This document shows positions 16,747-26,672 of a stretch of DNA of 64,000 bases, in pieces. The notes beneath the pieces were generated by a model that did no database searches, was not told where the DNA came from, and was given only the letters and a program-made list of their open reading frames with translations. Position numbers and translations under genes: made by a program. Each line of letters opens with the position of its first letter. Position 1 is the first letter of the stretch. This DNA comes from CAZSXU01 sp964610505 (GTDB lineage Bacteria; Arandabacterota; Arandabacteria; JAGLYR01), in NCBI GenBank assembly GCA_964610505.1, contig CAZSXU010000001.1:62001-126000 (forward strand), read 5' to 3'.

Positions 16747-16776
16747 ACTCTACCACACTCTAGGCATCCTTGTCAA
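16747..16776 (-). promoter_or_regulatory. Predicted sigma70-type promoter for secreted paralog 2
   Basis: Minus strand: consensus TTGACA (16776-16771), 18-bp spacer, TAGAGT (16752-16747), giving a leader of about 100 nt before ATG 16636. Confidence 0.6.
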
Positions 16777-16905
16777 ATGGAATGGCAAAATGTAGCTCCT
16801 GTGGCGCCGGGCACGGAGCCGATTGTCTAATAGTGCAAGACGTCGGAAATTACTGACGCAGAAGACGTTGGGACTCTTCTCGAGGGGCGGATTCGGACTT
16901 TCGTC

Positions 16906-16934
16906 TTGGCCTCCGCGCCGCGGGCGGTTAGAAT
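16906..16934 (+). promoter_or_regulatory. Predicted sigma70-type promoter for the GAF-PP2C phosphatase
   Basis: TTGGCC (16906-16911), 17-bp spacer, TAGAAT (16929-16934). Transcription would begin near 16941, leaving GGAGG at 16970 and the TTG start at 16982 on the transcript. This supports TTG over the longer upstream frame. Confidence 0.5.
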
Positions 16935-16981
16935 CGAGAACAGGTAAGTTCGTCCTCCCCACGGCAAACGGAGGAAATTCC

Positions 16982-18280
16982 TTGGCGCCCGACAGCAACC
17001 CCGATGCACGGCCCGAGTTTCTGGCGGAAGAGAACCGTCGGCTTCGCCGAGCCGTCGATGAGTTGACCATCCTCAACGATCTCGCCAGAGAGATCAGCGG
17101 TTCCTCCAGCTCCCAGGATATCATGGGTGCGATCATCCACCGCTCGCTCCGGGCGGTTCGCGCGGAGCAGGGAGTGATCACGCTGGTCGACGAGAAGGCC
17201 AGCCAGCCCATGAAGACGCTGGTCCGGACCATGGTCACCTCCGTCCAGGGCCAGCCGTTCCACCTGGACCAGTGCATCCTCGGCTGGATGCACATCAACA
17301 AGAAACCTCTCCTCGTCAACGACCCTGAGAACGACGTCCGATTCCGGGGTGTGGACTGGGACGAGTCCACCCAAACGCTTCTCGCAGTCCCCCTCCTGGC
17401 GAAGTCGAGGTTGATCGGTGTTCTCAGCGTATACAACAAGAAGGGCGGGGGCGGGTTCAGCGACGAAGACCAGCGACTCCTCGCAATCCTCGCAACCCAG
17501 TCCGCCCAGGTCGTGGAAAACGCCCGTCTTTATGAGGAGGAGCAGGCACTTCTCAGGATGAGGGAAGAAATCCGCGTCGCCTCCGAGATTCAGCACAGGC
17601 TGCTGCCCAAGGTGTCTCCGGATCTCCCGGGGTATCAAGTCGCAGGCATCAGTATTCCGGCGCAGGACGTGGGGGGCGATTATTTCGATTTCCTCCTTCT
17701 CGACGAGAACCGGATGGCTTTCTGCCTGGGAGACGTCTCCGGCAAAGGGCTTCCGGCCGCTCTGTTGATGGCGAACCTCCAGGCGACGATTCGGGGACTG
17801 ACCCTCTCCACCCTGACCCCGTGCCAGTGTCTCGAACGGGCGAACACGCTACTCTTCCAGAGCACGGATCCGGAAAAGTTCGCCACGCTCTTCTACGGTG
17901 TCCTCGACATCGAGAACCACCGCCTCTCCTATTGCAGCGCCGGGCACGAGAGACCTTTCCACCGCACCCGCGGTCAGATGCTCCATCGACTCGAAGCCGG
18001 GGGGCTCATCCTCAGCTTCCTGGAGGAGTGCGCCTACGAGGAAGCCCACGTCCCACTGCAGCCGGGAGATACGATGGTGGTGTTCTCCGATGGAATCACC
18101 GACGCCGCAAACGAAAGGGACGAACCCTACACGGAAGAAAGGCTGGCCACCCTGATCGCAAACAGCTCCGAGGAGTCCGCCGAGGAACTCGTGGAGAAGA
18201 TCGTGGCGGACGTCGGTAAACACACGGGCGATCATCCGCAGTTTGATGACATGACGCTTGTGGTGATCAAGAGACGTTAG
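16982..18280 (+). CDS. GAF domain-containing PP2C/SpoIIE-type serine phosphatase (RsbU-like)
   Basis: 432 residues. An N-terminal coiled coil (about 10-40) leads into a GAF domain (about 40-180, with DEKASQPMKTL, FRGVDWDESTQTLLAVPLL, IGVLSVYNKKGGG). A PPM/SpoIIE phosphatase domain follows (about 200-430), with metal-site motifs AQDVGGDYFDF, FCLGDVSGKGLPAAL, YCSAGHERP and VVFSDGITDAAN, ending QFDDMTLVVIKRR. Such proteins dephosphorylate STAS antagonists or, less often, Hanks-kinase targets in the cytoplasm. A TTG start with GGAGG seven bases upstream was chosen; the frame continues to 16823 but that part precedes the predicted promoter. It lies 205 bp before the kinase array, in the same direction. 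Confidence 0.85.
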   Translation: MAPDSNPDARPEFLAEENRRLRRAVDELTILNDLAREISGSSSSQDIMGAIIHRSLRAVRAEQGVITLVDEKASQPMKTLVRTMVTSVQGQPFHLDQCILGWMHINKKPLLVNDPENDVRFRGVDWDESTQTLLAVPLLAKSRLIGVLSVYNKKGGGGFSDEDQRLLAILATQSAQVVENARLYEEEQALLRMREEIRVASEIQHRLLPKVSPDLPGYQVAGISIPAQDVGGDYFDFLLLDENRMAFCLGDVSGKGLPAALLMANLQATIRGLTLSTLTPCQCLERANTLLFQSTDPEKFATLFYGVLDIENHRLSYCSAGHERPFHRTRGQMLHRLEAGGLILSFLEECAYEEAHVPLQPGDTMVVFSDGITDAANERDEPYTEERLATLIANSSEESAEELVEKIVADVGKHTGDHPQFDDMTLVVIKRR

Positions 18281-18304
18281 AGGGCGCGCAAGGTCCAAAT
18301 CTGG

Positions 18305-18484
18305 GAGCCACAGATTACACCGATCGCGACCGAGCGACAAGGCGACCCGGCGACAAGGCGAACCCAGGACAGCGACACAAGGGGACGGCGAGACGGCGAA
18401 TCCATGCCGACACTGCGATGTCCATGTCTGTCTGTGTTCGTCGCCCTTTCGCCCTTTCGCCCATTCGATTGATCCGGGGGTCCC
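18305..18484. repeat. Repeat-rich leader of kinase A (CAGATT end, copy 3, plus GCGACAAGGCGA/TTCGCCC repeats)
   Basis: Starts with GAGCCACAGATTACACCGAT (18305-18324), the left end of the CAGATT family, then two GCGACAAGGCGA-type units (18334-18361) and, near the gene, TTCGCCCTTTCGCCC units (about 18449-18470) that are roughly their complement. The last 45 bp (GTTCGTCGCCC..TTCGCC..GATTGA(T/C)CCGGGG) also precede kinase C at 20980. Confidence 0.55.
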
Positions 18485-20863
18485 ATGATCGGCGGAACCA
18501 TCTCTCACTACAAGATCCTCGAGAAGCTCGGTGAAGGCGGCATGGGTGTGGTCTACAAAGCCGAGGACACCAAGCTCGAACGCGCCGTTGCGCTCAAGTT
18601 CCTCCCTCCCGATCTGGTTCGCGACGAGGACATCCGTAAGCGCTTCGAGCACGAGGCCAAAGCCGCCGCAGTCCTGGATCACGCCAATATCTGCACCATC
18701 TTTGAAATCGACGAGGTCGACGATCAGACCTTCATCGCCATGGCCTATGTCGAGGGACAGACCCTCAAGGAAAGACACGAGGCGGGCCCGCTCGAGATCA
18801 AGGAGCTCATCTCCCTCGCAATTCAGGTTGCGTCGGGTTTGGGCGTCGCTCACGGAAAGGGAATCGCCCATCGCGATATCAAGCCCGCCAACATCATGGT
18901 CACGCCCGAGGGCCAGGCCAAGATCATGGACTTCGGCGTGGCGAAATCGGCGCGCCTGACAACGACGCAGACGGGCAGCACTCTGGGTACCGTTTCGTAC
19001 ATGTCCCCGGAGCAGGCCAGGGGCGACGACGTCGACTACCGGACGGACATCTGGTCCCTCGGTGTGGTTCTCTACGAAATGGTCACGGGGCAGAGACCCT
19101 TCAAGGGAGACTATGAGCAGGCCATTATCTACGCCATCGTGAATGAGGATCCTCTCCCTCCGATGACTCTTCGTGGAGACGTTCCCTCGGGACTGGACCG
19201 GATCATTCTGAGAGCGCTGGCCAAGAATCTCGACAAGCGTTACTCCAGTACACGCGAGATGATCCGGGATCTGCAGGCACTCAAGGACCGCACGGATGCG
19301 GCCCCGCCGACGGATCGCTTGCGGAAGGGTTCATGGCGCCGGTGGATTCCGTTCCTGACGGCCTTGGTCGTCATCGTTTCCATCGGGATCGCGGGGGTAG
19401 TGGTTCTCCGAACGGATCGATCATCCTCTCCGACAAGCGAGACCGGGGCCATCCAGTCCCTCGCCGTCCTGCCCCTCGAGAACCTGTCCGGGGACCCCGA
19501 CCAGGAGTACTTCGTCGACGGAATGACGGAGGCTCTCATCACGGAGCTGTCAAAGATCAAGGCCCTGAGCGTGATTTCCCGAACGTCGATTATGCGGTAC
19601 AAGGATACGGACAAGTCGTTGCCGGCCATCGCAGGGGACCTGAACGTGGATGCCGTGGTCGAAGGGTCCGCCATGCTGGCCGGCGACCGGATTCGAATCA
19701 CGGCCCAGCTGATCGAAGCCGAGACCGATCGGCACCTCTGGGCGGAGAGCTACAACCGGGAGCTCCGGGACATCCTCGCGCTTCAGAAGGAGGTCGCTCG
19801 CGCCGTCGCAAAGGAGATTCGGATCACTCTGACACCGGAGGAGGAAACCCGGCTGGCCGGCGCTCGCCCCATCGATCCCGAGGCCCACGAGGCCTATCTC
19901 CGAGGCCGCTTCTACGCAAACCGACTCACGGTGGAGAGCACAAACAAAGCCATTGAGTACTACGAGCGGGTGATCACCGTCGAGCCGGAGTACGCCCTTG
20001 CCTATGCAGGGCTGGCGAACGCGTACGATGCCCTGGCCAGCCTCGGCGCCATGGATCCACAGGAGGCCTGGCCCAGGGTGAAGGCGGAAGCGAAGAAAGC
20101 CCTGGCCATCGATGAAACGGTTGCCTTCGCACATGCCCTTCTCGCCGATGTGGCATTTCTCCACGAATGGGACTGGGCACGCGCCGACGAGGAGTTCCGG
20201 CGGAGTATTGACCTCGATCCCAACGATTCGTCCGTGCGTCACTGGTACGCGATGTACCTGTCGTCCATGGGACGTCACGAAGAGGCGGTTCGAGAGGCGG
20301 AGCGGGCCGTTGAGCTGGACCCTCTGTCCGTCACGGCTCGCCTCAACACGTCGGCCGTACTGTTGTTCGCCGGACGATGGGAAGAGGCGTTGGAGCACGC
20401 GATGGAGGCGGTTGAGCTCGATCCGGCGTCCCCCCTTGCCCACATGTCCCTGGGATCATCGTACCTCAGGATGGGCAGGTTGGAGGAGGCGTTCACCGAG
20501 ATCGAGAAAGCGACCGAGCTGTCTGGAAGGCACACCGCCGCCGTGGCGTACCTCGCCGAGGCCCACGCCGCTGCAGGCCATATCGAGGAAGCCAGGGAGA
20601 CGCTTGATGAGATGCTCGCCCTCTCGAAAGAGAGGTATGTTTCACCCATCGTGATTGCAGGGGTGTACGCCGCGCTCGGGGAGAAGGACGAGGCCTTTGA
20701 GTGGCTCGAGAAAGCCTACCGGGAAAGGTCAACGCATCTTCCGATGCTCCGGGTTCATCCCCGGCTGGAGTCGCTGCGCACCGATCCGAGATTCGCAGGG
20801 ATGGTCGAGAGAATGGGGCTCCCTCCTGTTACAGAGAATAGAGAAGTAGACAATAGAAAATAG
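18485..20863 (+). CDS. Hanks-type Ser/Thr protein kinase A with FlgO-like domain and TPRs
   Basis: 792-residue membrane receptor-like kinase. Kinase domain 1-268: glycine loop LGEGGMGVVYKA, K38, HRDIKPAN with D131 and N136, DFG D149, YMSPEQ. A single transmembrane helix spans about 289-309 after a basic stretch. Then comes an alpha/beta domain of the FlgO/TolB_N type (about 324-450: LAVLPLENLSGDP, EYFVDGMTEALITEL, RITAQLIEAETDRHLWAE), common in adenylate cyclase- and CadC-linked TPR proteins, and 7-8 TPRs (about 465-780). All catalytic residues are present, so it should be active. The C-terminal part would lie outside the cytoplasm if topology is N-in. Most similar to the kinase at 29530. Confidence 0.9.
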   Translation: MIGGTISHYKILEKLGEGGMGVVYKAEDTKLERAVALKFLPPDLVRDEDIRKRFEHEAKAAAVLDHANICTIFEIDEVDDQTFIAMAYVEGQTLKERHEAGPLEIKELISLAIQVASGLGVAHGKGIAHRDIKPANIMVTPEGQAKIMDFGVAKSARLTTTQTGSTLGTVSYMSPEQARGDDVDYRTDIWSLGVVLYEMVTGQRPFKGDYEQAIIYAIVNEDPLPPMTLRGDVPSGLDRIILRALAKNLDKRYSSTREMIRDLQALKDRTDAAPPTDRLRKGSWRRWIPFLTALVVIVSIGIAGVVVLRTDRSSSPTSETGAIQSLAVLPLENLSGDPDQEYFVDGMTEALITELSKIKALSVISRTSIMRYKDTDKSLPAIAGDLNVDAVVEGSAMLAGDRIRITAQLIEAETDRHLWAESYNRELRDILALQKEVARAVAKEIRITLTPEEETRLAGARPIDPEAHEAYLRGRFYANRLTVESTNKAIEYYERVITVEPEYALAYAGLANAYDALASLGAMDPQEAWPRVKAEAKKALAIDETVAFAHALLADVAFLHEWDWARADEEFRRSIDLDPNDSSVRHWYAMYLSSMGRHEEAVREAERAVELDPLSVTARLNTSAVLLFAGRWEEALEHAMEAVELDPASPLAHMSLGSSYLRMGRLEEAFTEIEKATELSGRHTAAVAYLAEAHAAAGHIEEARETLDEMLALSKERYVSPIVIAGVYAALGEKDEAFEWLEKAYRERSTHLPMLRVHPRLESLRTDPRFAGMVERMGLPPVTENREVDNRK

Positions 20864-20979
20864 ATCTCGTAGAAGAGCATGACAGGGAAACCCGAAGGCG
20901 CGACAAGGCGACGTCCGTGTCCGTCCTTACTGGTCCGTGTTCGTCGCCCATTCGCCGATACGATTGACCCGGGGAGCCC
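20864..20979. repeat. Leader of kinase C sharing sequence with the leader of kinase A
   Basis: GCGCGACAAGGCGAC and GTTCGTCGCCCATTCGCC flank a short spacer as an imperfect inverted pair, followed by ACGATTGACCCGGGGAGCCC and ATG. The same arrangement precedes kinase A. No separate gene fits here. Confidence 0.5.
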
Positions 20980-23901
20980 ATGATCGGAAGAACGATCTCT
21001 CACTACAAGATCCTCGAAGAGCTCGGCCGCGGCGGCATGGGTGTGGTTTACAAGGCCCGGGACACGAAGCTGGATCGCACTGTGGTCCTGAAGTTCCTGC
21101 CGTCGGACCTGACTCGCGACGAGGAAGCCAAGGCGCGTTTCGTCCAGGAAGCCAAGGCGGCGGCCGCCCTCAATCATCCGCGGATCGTCACCATCTACGA
21201 GATCGGTGAACACGAGGGACAGACCTTCATTTCCATGGAATTCGTCGAGGGTGAGTCGGTCCGCGATCTCATCGATCGAGGTCCCCTGCCCCTCGAAAAA
21301 GCACTGGATATCGTCTGCCAGGTGGCCGACGGCCTCGGCAAGGCTCACCAGGCGGAGATCGTCCACCGCGACGTCAAGCCCGAGAATCTTCTCATCGACC
21401 GTGACGGCCGGGTTCGGATTCTCGACTTCGGCCTGGCCAAACTGAGAGGCGTAACGAAGCTCACCACCGAGGCCTCGACCCTCGGGACCATCCAGTACAT
21501 GTCTCCCGAGCAGGCGCGCGGCGAGGATGTCGACCATCGGACGGACATCTGGTCCATCGGCGTCGTTCTCTTTGAGATGATCACCGGGCAGCGTCCGTTC
21601 AAGGGCGATTACGAACAGGCCGTGATCTACTCCATTCTCAATGAGAATCCCGAGCCCGTCACCGGATTGCGGACCGGTGTTCCCTTGGAGCTGGAGAGGA
21701 TCATCCTCAAGGCGCTCGGCAAGGAAACGGGAAAACGCTATCGGGACGCAGACGATCTTCTCGTGGATCTCCGCAATCTCCGATCGGAACCCGCACCCGC
21801 GTCCATAAGACAGCGATCGGCTCGCAAGCGCCGCCCGATCCTATTGGCCGCCGGTCTGGCACTGGTCGTCGCCGTCGTGATCCTGCTCGGCATCCGAATC
21901 CAGATCGGCCGGCAGGCCCCCGCAGTCGCTCAGGAGAACACGCTTGCCGTCATGTACTTCGACAACCTGGCGGATCCGGCGGATTCCCAGAAACTGGGAG
22001 AGATCGTCGCCAATCTTCTGATCACCGATCTTTCCGAATCCCGGTATGTCCGCGTCGTATCTAGCCAGAGGCTGTATGACATTCTCAAGCGGCTTGGAAG
22101 AGAAGGCGTGAAGGCGGTCGATCGGGATGTTGCGTCCCGAGTTGCCGCCGAAGCGCGCGCACGGTGGATGCTCCTTGGGAGTATCCTCCAGATGGAACCT
22201 CAGACGGTCATGACATCTCAGCTCGTGGATGTCGAAACAGGTGAAGTCCACGCATCGCAGCGGATCGAGGGAGCTCCGGGCGAGCGGATCTTCAGTCTCG
22301 TGGACCGGCTGACGGTCGAAGTGAAGAGGGATCTCTCTTTGCCGGTGGCCGCGCAGGCGGAACCGGACCGCCCGGTTGCAGAGGTCACAACTCATTCCCC
22401 GGAGGCATACCGTCACTACCTGGATGGAGTAGACTTCTTCTACAAAGTCTACTGGTCAGAAGCCCAGAACAGTCTCAAAGAGGCGCTGGCACTTGATTCT
22501 ACTTTCGCCATGGCCAACCTTCGCCTGGGTTTCATCGAGACGGTCTACGGGACTTCACCCGCACAAGGCAGAGCACGAATATCCAGGGCGGTGGAGTACT
22601 CGGACCGCGTCAGCGAGAGAGAGCGGTTGTTCATTCATGGTGTTGCGGGGTTCATACAAGGAGATTACCCGCGCGCTGTCGGCGAGCTCCGGCAGATCAG
22701 CGAAAGGTATCCCAGCGATAAGGAAGCCTTCTTCTGGCTGGGGGTTCTCTATCTCTTGTATACCGGACAACCGGGAGAGGGGGTCCATGCATTCACCAGG
22801 GCCATTGAGATCGATCCCCTCTACGAAGAAGCCTACAACATGCTCGCATACGCGTACGAGAAACTGGGAGATCCCGAGAAGTCTATCTGGGCAATCAACC
22901 AATACATCTCCATGGCACCAGAGGAACCCAATCCGTACGATACGAGGGGTGATCTGTACGCGTACAGCGGACGAATCGACCAGGCCATCGAGTCATATCA
23001 AACGGCGCTGAAGAAGAAATCTGATTTCTACGGGGCGCTGGGGAAGCTCGGGAAGATGTATCTTCTGAAGGGGCTGTACTCGGAGGCCGAGTTATGCTAC
23101 CGAAGGATGGTATCTTCCTCGGACCCGCAAGCTCGCTCGAACGGAAGGAGATGGCTGGCCCGGATCCCCATGATCCAGGGTCGATGGGAACAGGCGCTTC
23201 AGATTCTGGACGATGGGATTGCCGCGGACAGAATGGAAGAGTACACGGCGAGAAGTGCGGAGAAGCACCTGGCCAAGGCGATGATACAGTGGGAGAAGGG
23301 TCTCTTCGATCCTGCCCTGAATGAACTCGAGACTGGAATGAGAACTCTGAAAGAAGGGGCTCCCGAAGATCTCGCTGTCTGGTGGCAACACCGGTCGTGC
23401 GTTCTGGCTGCAAGGGGAGGTATTCCAGCCGCAGAGGAGGAACTTGAGTCGATGAGAGCGGCGCTCGGCGCGTCGCCGGCGCGGCTGTTGCGTCACTACT
23501 GGTGGGGCCTGGGGACTGTGGCTCTGATGAAAGGGGCACCGGACAGTGCTACCGCATATCTGGAGCGGGGCACCGCCCTGCCTTCTCGGGAGTCCACCCC
23601 TCTAGACGTCCGGTGCCGACTGGCTGAGGCCCTTCTGGCCGCCGGCCGGCCGGGGGACGCGGTCGATCAGTTGGAGAGCACTCTGTCCCGCTACGACTAC
23701 GCGGGTATCGCCTGGCCCATCTGGTGGGTGAAAGCCCACTACCTCCTGGGACGCGCTTACGAGCGTTCGGGCTGGAAGGCGGAGGCCGTCGAAAAGTACA
23801 CCGAGTTCCTCTCGCTCTGGAAGGATGCGGATCCCGGCATAGCGGAAGTTGAGGACGCGAAGAACCGGCTGGAGGGGCTTCGAAGCGAGGCGACCGGGTA
23901 A
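20980..23901 (+). CDS. Ser/Thr protein kinase C with divergent TolB_N-like domain and long TPR region
   Basis: 973 residues, the longest of the array. Kinase domain 1-268 with K38, D131 (HRDVKPEN), D149 and YMSPEQ; transmembrane helix about 286-306. Region 320-465 is a diverged TolB_N/FlgO-like fold (NTLAVMYFDNLADPADS, SSQRLYDILKRLG, TSQLVDVETGEVHASQRI), less similar to the other members than they are to each other. From about 480 on there are some 10 TPR-like repeats ending at an Arg/Glu-rich tail. It uses HRDVKPEN and LLIDRDG rather than HRDIKPAN and IMVTPEG, so its catalytic loop is also the most distinct. Not coupled to a neighbour: 116 and 149 bp gaps. Confidence 0.9.
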   Translation: MIGRTISHYKILEELGRGGMGVVYKARDTKLDRTVVLKFLPSDLTRDEEAKARFVQEAKAAAALNHPRIVTIYEIGEHEGQTFISMEFVEGESVRDLIDRGPLPLEKALDIVCQVADGLGKAHQAEIVHRDVKPENLLIDRDGRVRILDFGLAKLRGVTKLTTEASTLGTIQYMSPEQARGEDVDHRTDIWSIGVVLFEMITGQRPFKGDYEQAVIYSILNENPEPVTGLRTGVPLELERIILKALGKETGKRYRDADDLLVDLRNLRSEPAPASIRQRSARKRRPILLAAGLALVVAVVILLGIRIQIGRQAPAVAQENTLAVMYFDNLADPADSQKLGEIVANLLITDLSESRYVRVVSSQRLYDILKRLGREGVKAVDRDVASRVAAEARARWMLLGSILQMEPQTVMTSQLVDVETGEVHASQRIEGAPGERIFSLVDRLTVEVKRDLSLPVAAQAEPDRPVAEVTTHSPEAYRHYLDGVDFFYKVYWSEAQNSLKEALALDSTFAMANLRLGFIETVYGTSPAQGRARISRAVEYSDRVSERERLFIHGVAGFIQGDYPRAVGELRQISERYPSDKEAFFWLGVLYLLYTGQPGEGVHAFTRAIEIDPLYEEAYNMLAYAYEKLGDPEKSIWAINQYISMAPEEPNPYDTRGDLYAYSGRIDQAIESYQTALKKKSDFYGALGKLGKMYLLKGLYSEAELCYRRMVSSSDPQARSNGRRWLARIPMIQGRWEQALQILDDGIAADRMEEYTARSAEKHLAKAMIQWEKGLFDPALNELETGMRTLKEGAPEDLAVWWQHRSCVLAARGGIPAAEEELESMRAALGASPARLLRHYWWGLGTVALMKGAPDSATAYLERGTALPSRESTPLDVRCRLAEALLAAGRPGDAVDQLESTLSRYDYAGIAWPIWWVKAHYLLGRAYERSGWKAEAVEKYTEFLSLWKDADPGIAEVEDAKNRLEGLRSEATG

Positions 23902-24050
23902 GCCGGAGGCCCTGGGACGGCGAGACTGCGAGACGGAATCATAGCTGTTGTATGAGGGGAATCCTTTCCCCGATGGACCGGGAAGGCCGGCGGCCGGCAG
24001 GTCCATATCGCCGAACGGATTCGGCTCCTACAATAGCAGGTAGACATCCC

Positions 24051-26672
24051 ATGATTGGAAAAACCATCAGCCACTACAAAATCCTCGAAGAGCTCGGCCG
24101 CGGCGGCATGGGTGTGGTGTACAAGGCCCGGGACACGAAGCTCGATCGCACCGTTGCGCTCAAGTTCCTCCCTCCTCAGACTCTGGACGGCGAAGAGGAC
24201 AAGGCCCGCTTCGTCCACGAGGCCAGGTCCGCGGCCGCTCTCAACCATCCCCACATCTGCACCATCTACGAGATCGATGAAGGTGAGGGACAAACCTTCA
24301 TCGCCATGGAGCTGGTTGAGGGACAGAGTCTCAGAGATATGATCGCAAGCGGTCCCATGAAGTTGGACGAAGCCGTCCGCATCGCCTCTCAAGTTGCGGA
24401 GGGTCTTCGGGAAGCGCACGAGAAGGGCATCGTCCACCGCGACATCAAACCCGCCAACATCATGATCACGCCCAGGGGCCAGGCCAAGATCATGGACTTC
24501 GGGTTGGCCAAGTCTCGGGGACAGACGGCCCTCACGAGGGCGGACACCACTCTCGGGACGTTTGCCTACATGGCGCCCGAGCAGGCTCGTGGAAAAGACG
24601 TTGATCCGCGCACGGATGTCTGGTCTCTGGGCGCCGTCCTCTTCGAGATGATCACCGGGCAGCGTCCCTTCAAGGGCGATTATGAGCAGGCGGTGATCTA
24701 CTCGATCTTGAACGAAGAACCTGAACCCGTGACAGGTCTTCGCACGGGCATCCCGATGGAACTGGAGAGAATCATCACCAAGTGCCTCCGTAAGGACGCG
24801 GGGCAGAGATATCAGGGCGTGGCCGATCTCGTGACGGATCTCCGGCAGGCTCGGAGCGATCTCACGACCACCGCAACGGCCATCTCGGCAGTCCCACAGC
24901 CCACGCGGGGCGGTGGCCTGATGCGGTGGTCCTGGCTGGCCATCGTTGCCCTTCTTATCGCACTGGCCGCTCTAGTCCTCCCCCACTACCTCCCATCCCC
25001 CGAGCAACGTGCCTCTGACGAGAGGAAGATGCTGGTCGTCCTTCCCTTTGAGAATCTCGGAGCTCCGGAGGACGAGTACTTCGCGGCCGGGATGACGGAG
25101 GAGATCACATCTCGCCTTGCCGTCGTGAGCGGACTGGGTGTCATCTCGCGAACAAGCGCCCTCCAGTATGACCGCGTCGGCAAGACGCTCCGGCAAATCG
25201 GCGAAGATCTCGGGGTGGACTATATCCTCGAGGGGACCGTCCGCTGGAATAAGAACTCTCCCGGCGGGAGCCGAGTGCGCGTCACCCCGCAGCTGATTCA
25301 GGTATCCGATGACACGCATCTCTGGGCAGAGACGTATGATCGCGTGTTGGAGGATATCTTCGTGGTTCAGTCCGATATCGCCGAGCGGATCATCCACCAG
25401 CTCGGGATCACGATGCTGGAGAGCGAGCGTGATGCCGTAGAAGCAAGGCCGACAGAGAATCTTCTCGCGTACGAGGCCTACCTGCGCGGCCTGGCCCACG
25501 TTAACCAAGCTGGGTCTCTGGAGGATAGGTGGAGCAAAGCAGAAACGTTGCTCCAGCAAGCCGTCCATCTGGACCCCTCATTTGCCCTGGCGTTCGCGAA
25601 GCTGGCAGAAGTCCACAGCGAGTTCTACTTCTGGGGATTCGACAAGACGGACGAGCGCCGGGAAAAATCCAGGGCCGCGGCCGAGCGATCCCTCGAGCTT
25701 CAGCCAGATCTGCCCGAAGGCCACCAAGCCCTTGGCGGGTACTACTACACGTGTTTCTTCGATTACGATCGAGCGCTGAAGGAGCTTGCCATTGCAGCGG
25801 AGGGTCTACCGAATCATCCGCGTCTTTTGGAAACGATCGCTTATATCTGGCGGCGCCAGGGACTCTGGCTCGAAGCAATTGGCCATCTCGAAGAAGCAGC
25901 GAAACTGGATCCCGCAAACTTCTGGTTCCCCATGCAGCTGGGAATCAGCTACGGTTTCCTCCGGCAGTATGCCGAGGCGGAGCGTCACCTTGACAGATCC
26001 CTCTCACTGGATCCCGAACAGGTCGCGTCGTACTTCATCAAGGCCCGAAACGTCTACATGTGGACCGGGGATCTGCAAGAAAGCAGGGCGATTCTGGAAT
26101 CCGCACCCGATCAGACATCTCCAGCGATTCTTCTTCAGAAGTTTTACCAATGCATGTATGAAAGAGACTACCAAGGCAGTTTGCACGCGGTTTCCCGAAT
26201 GCCCTACGAACCCGCCGGATGGGCAACCGAGGTCACCCATCCCTCATTGCTGGAAGGTCACGCCTACCGATGGATGGGCGAGACGGTACAGGCACGCGAC
26301 TCCTACAATACCGCCAGACTCGGGATGATGGAGTTTCTTCAGGAACATCCGGAGGATGGCTCGGCCCATAGCGCCCTCGCCTTGGCCCATGCCGGGCTTG
26401 GGCACAGAGAAGATGCCCTTCGCGAGGCAAAGAGGGGATTGGAGCTCCACGCCAACGATGCGATTCGATCCGCCAACCGGGAGTGGGATCTGGCTACGGT
26501 CTATATTATGCTCGGCGAGCATGACCTTGCCTTGGGTCACATTGAACATCTTCTGTCCGTTCCCTCGGCGATCTCTGTCACGGTACTCAAGATCACACCG
26601 ACGGTGGATCCGTTACGGGATCATCCGAGATTTAGACGACTGATCGAGGAGTACTCCGGAGAGAATTCATGA
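24051..26672 (+). CDS. Ser/Thr protein kinase B with FlgO-like domain and TPRs
   Basis: 873 residues from ATG 24051, chosen because all six kinases begin MIGxTISHYKILE; the frame is open 99 bp further up without homology. Kinase domain 1-268 with K38, D131, D149 and a canonical YMAPEQ (the others have YMSPEQ). Transmembrane helix about 293-313. FlgO-like domain about 325-450 (KMLVVLPFENLGAPEDEYF, GMTEEITSRLAVV, LWAETYDRVLEDIFVVQ), then TPRs to the end. Closest to the kinase at 32075 over the whole length. Its stop codon overlaps the start of kinase D (ATGA), so B and D are translated from one message. Confidence 0.9.
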   Translation: MIGKTISHYKILEELGRGGMGVVYKARDTKLDRTVALKFLPPQTLDGEEDKARFVHEARSAAALNHPHICTIYEIDEGEGQTFIAMELVEGQSLRDMIASGPMKLDEAVRIASQVAEGLREAHEKGIVHRDIKPANIMITPRGQAKIMDFGLAKSRGQTALTRADTTLGTFAYMAPEQARGKDVDPRTDVWSLGAVLFEMITGQRPFKGDYEQAVIYSILNEEPEPVTGLRTGIPMELERIITKCLRKDAGQRYQGVADLVTDLRQARSDLTTTATAISAVPQPTRGGGLMRWSWLAIVALLIALAALVLPHYLPSPEQRASDERKMLVVLPFENLGAPEDEYFAAGMTEEITSRLAVVSGLGVISRTSALQYDRVGKTLRQIGEDLGVDYILEGTVRWNKNSPGGSRVRVTPQLIQVSDDTHLWAETYDRVLEDIFVVQSDIAERIIHQLGITMLESERDAVEARPTENLLAYEAYLRGLAHVNQAGSLEDRWSKAETLLQQAVHLDPSFALAFAKLAEVHSEFYFWGFDKTDERREKSRAAAERSLELQPDLPEGHQALGGYYYTCFFDYDRALKELAIAAEGLPNHPRLLETIAYIWRRQGLWLEAIGHLEEAAKLDPANFWFPMQLGISYGFLRQYAEAERHLDRSLSLDPEQVASYFIKARNVYMWTGDLQESRAILESAPDQTSPAILLQKFYQCMYERDYQGSLHAVSRMPYEPAGWATEVTHPSLLEGHAYRWMGETVQARDSYNTARLGMMEFLQEHPEDGSAHSALALAHAGLGHREDALREAKRGLELHANDAIRSANREWDLATVYIMLGEHDLALGHIEHLLSVPSAISVTVLKITPTVDPLRDHPRFRRLIEEYSGENS

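Noticed and set aside
16823..16981. A 53-residue N-terminal extension of the phosphatase
   Set aside because: A good promoter (16906-16934) and GGAGG (16970) fall inside it, and the TTG at 16982 fits both.
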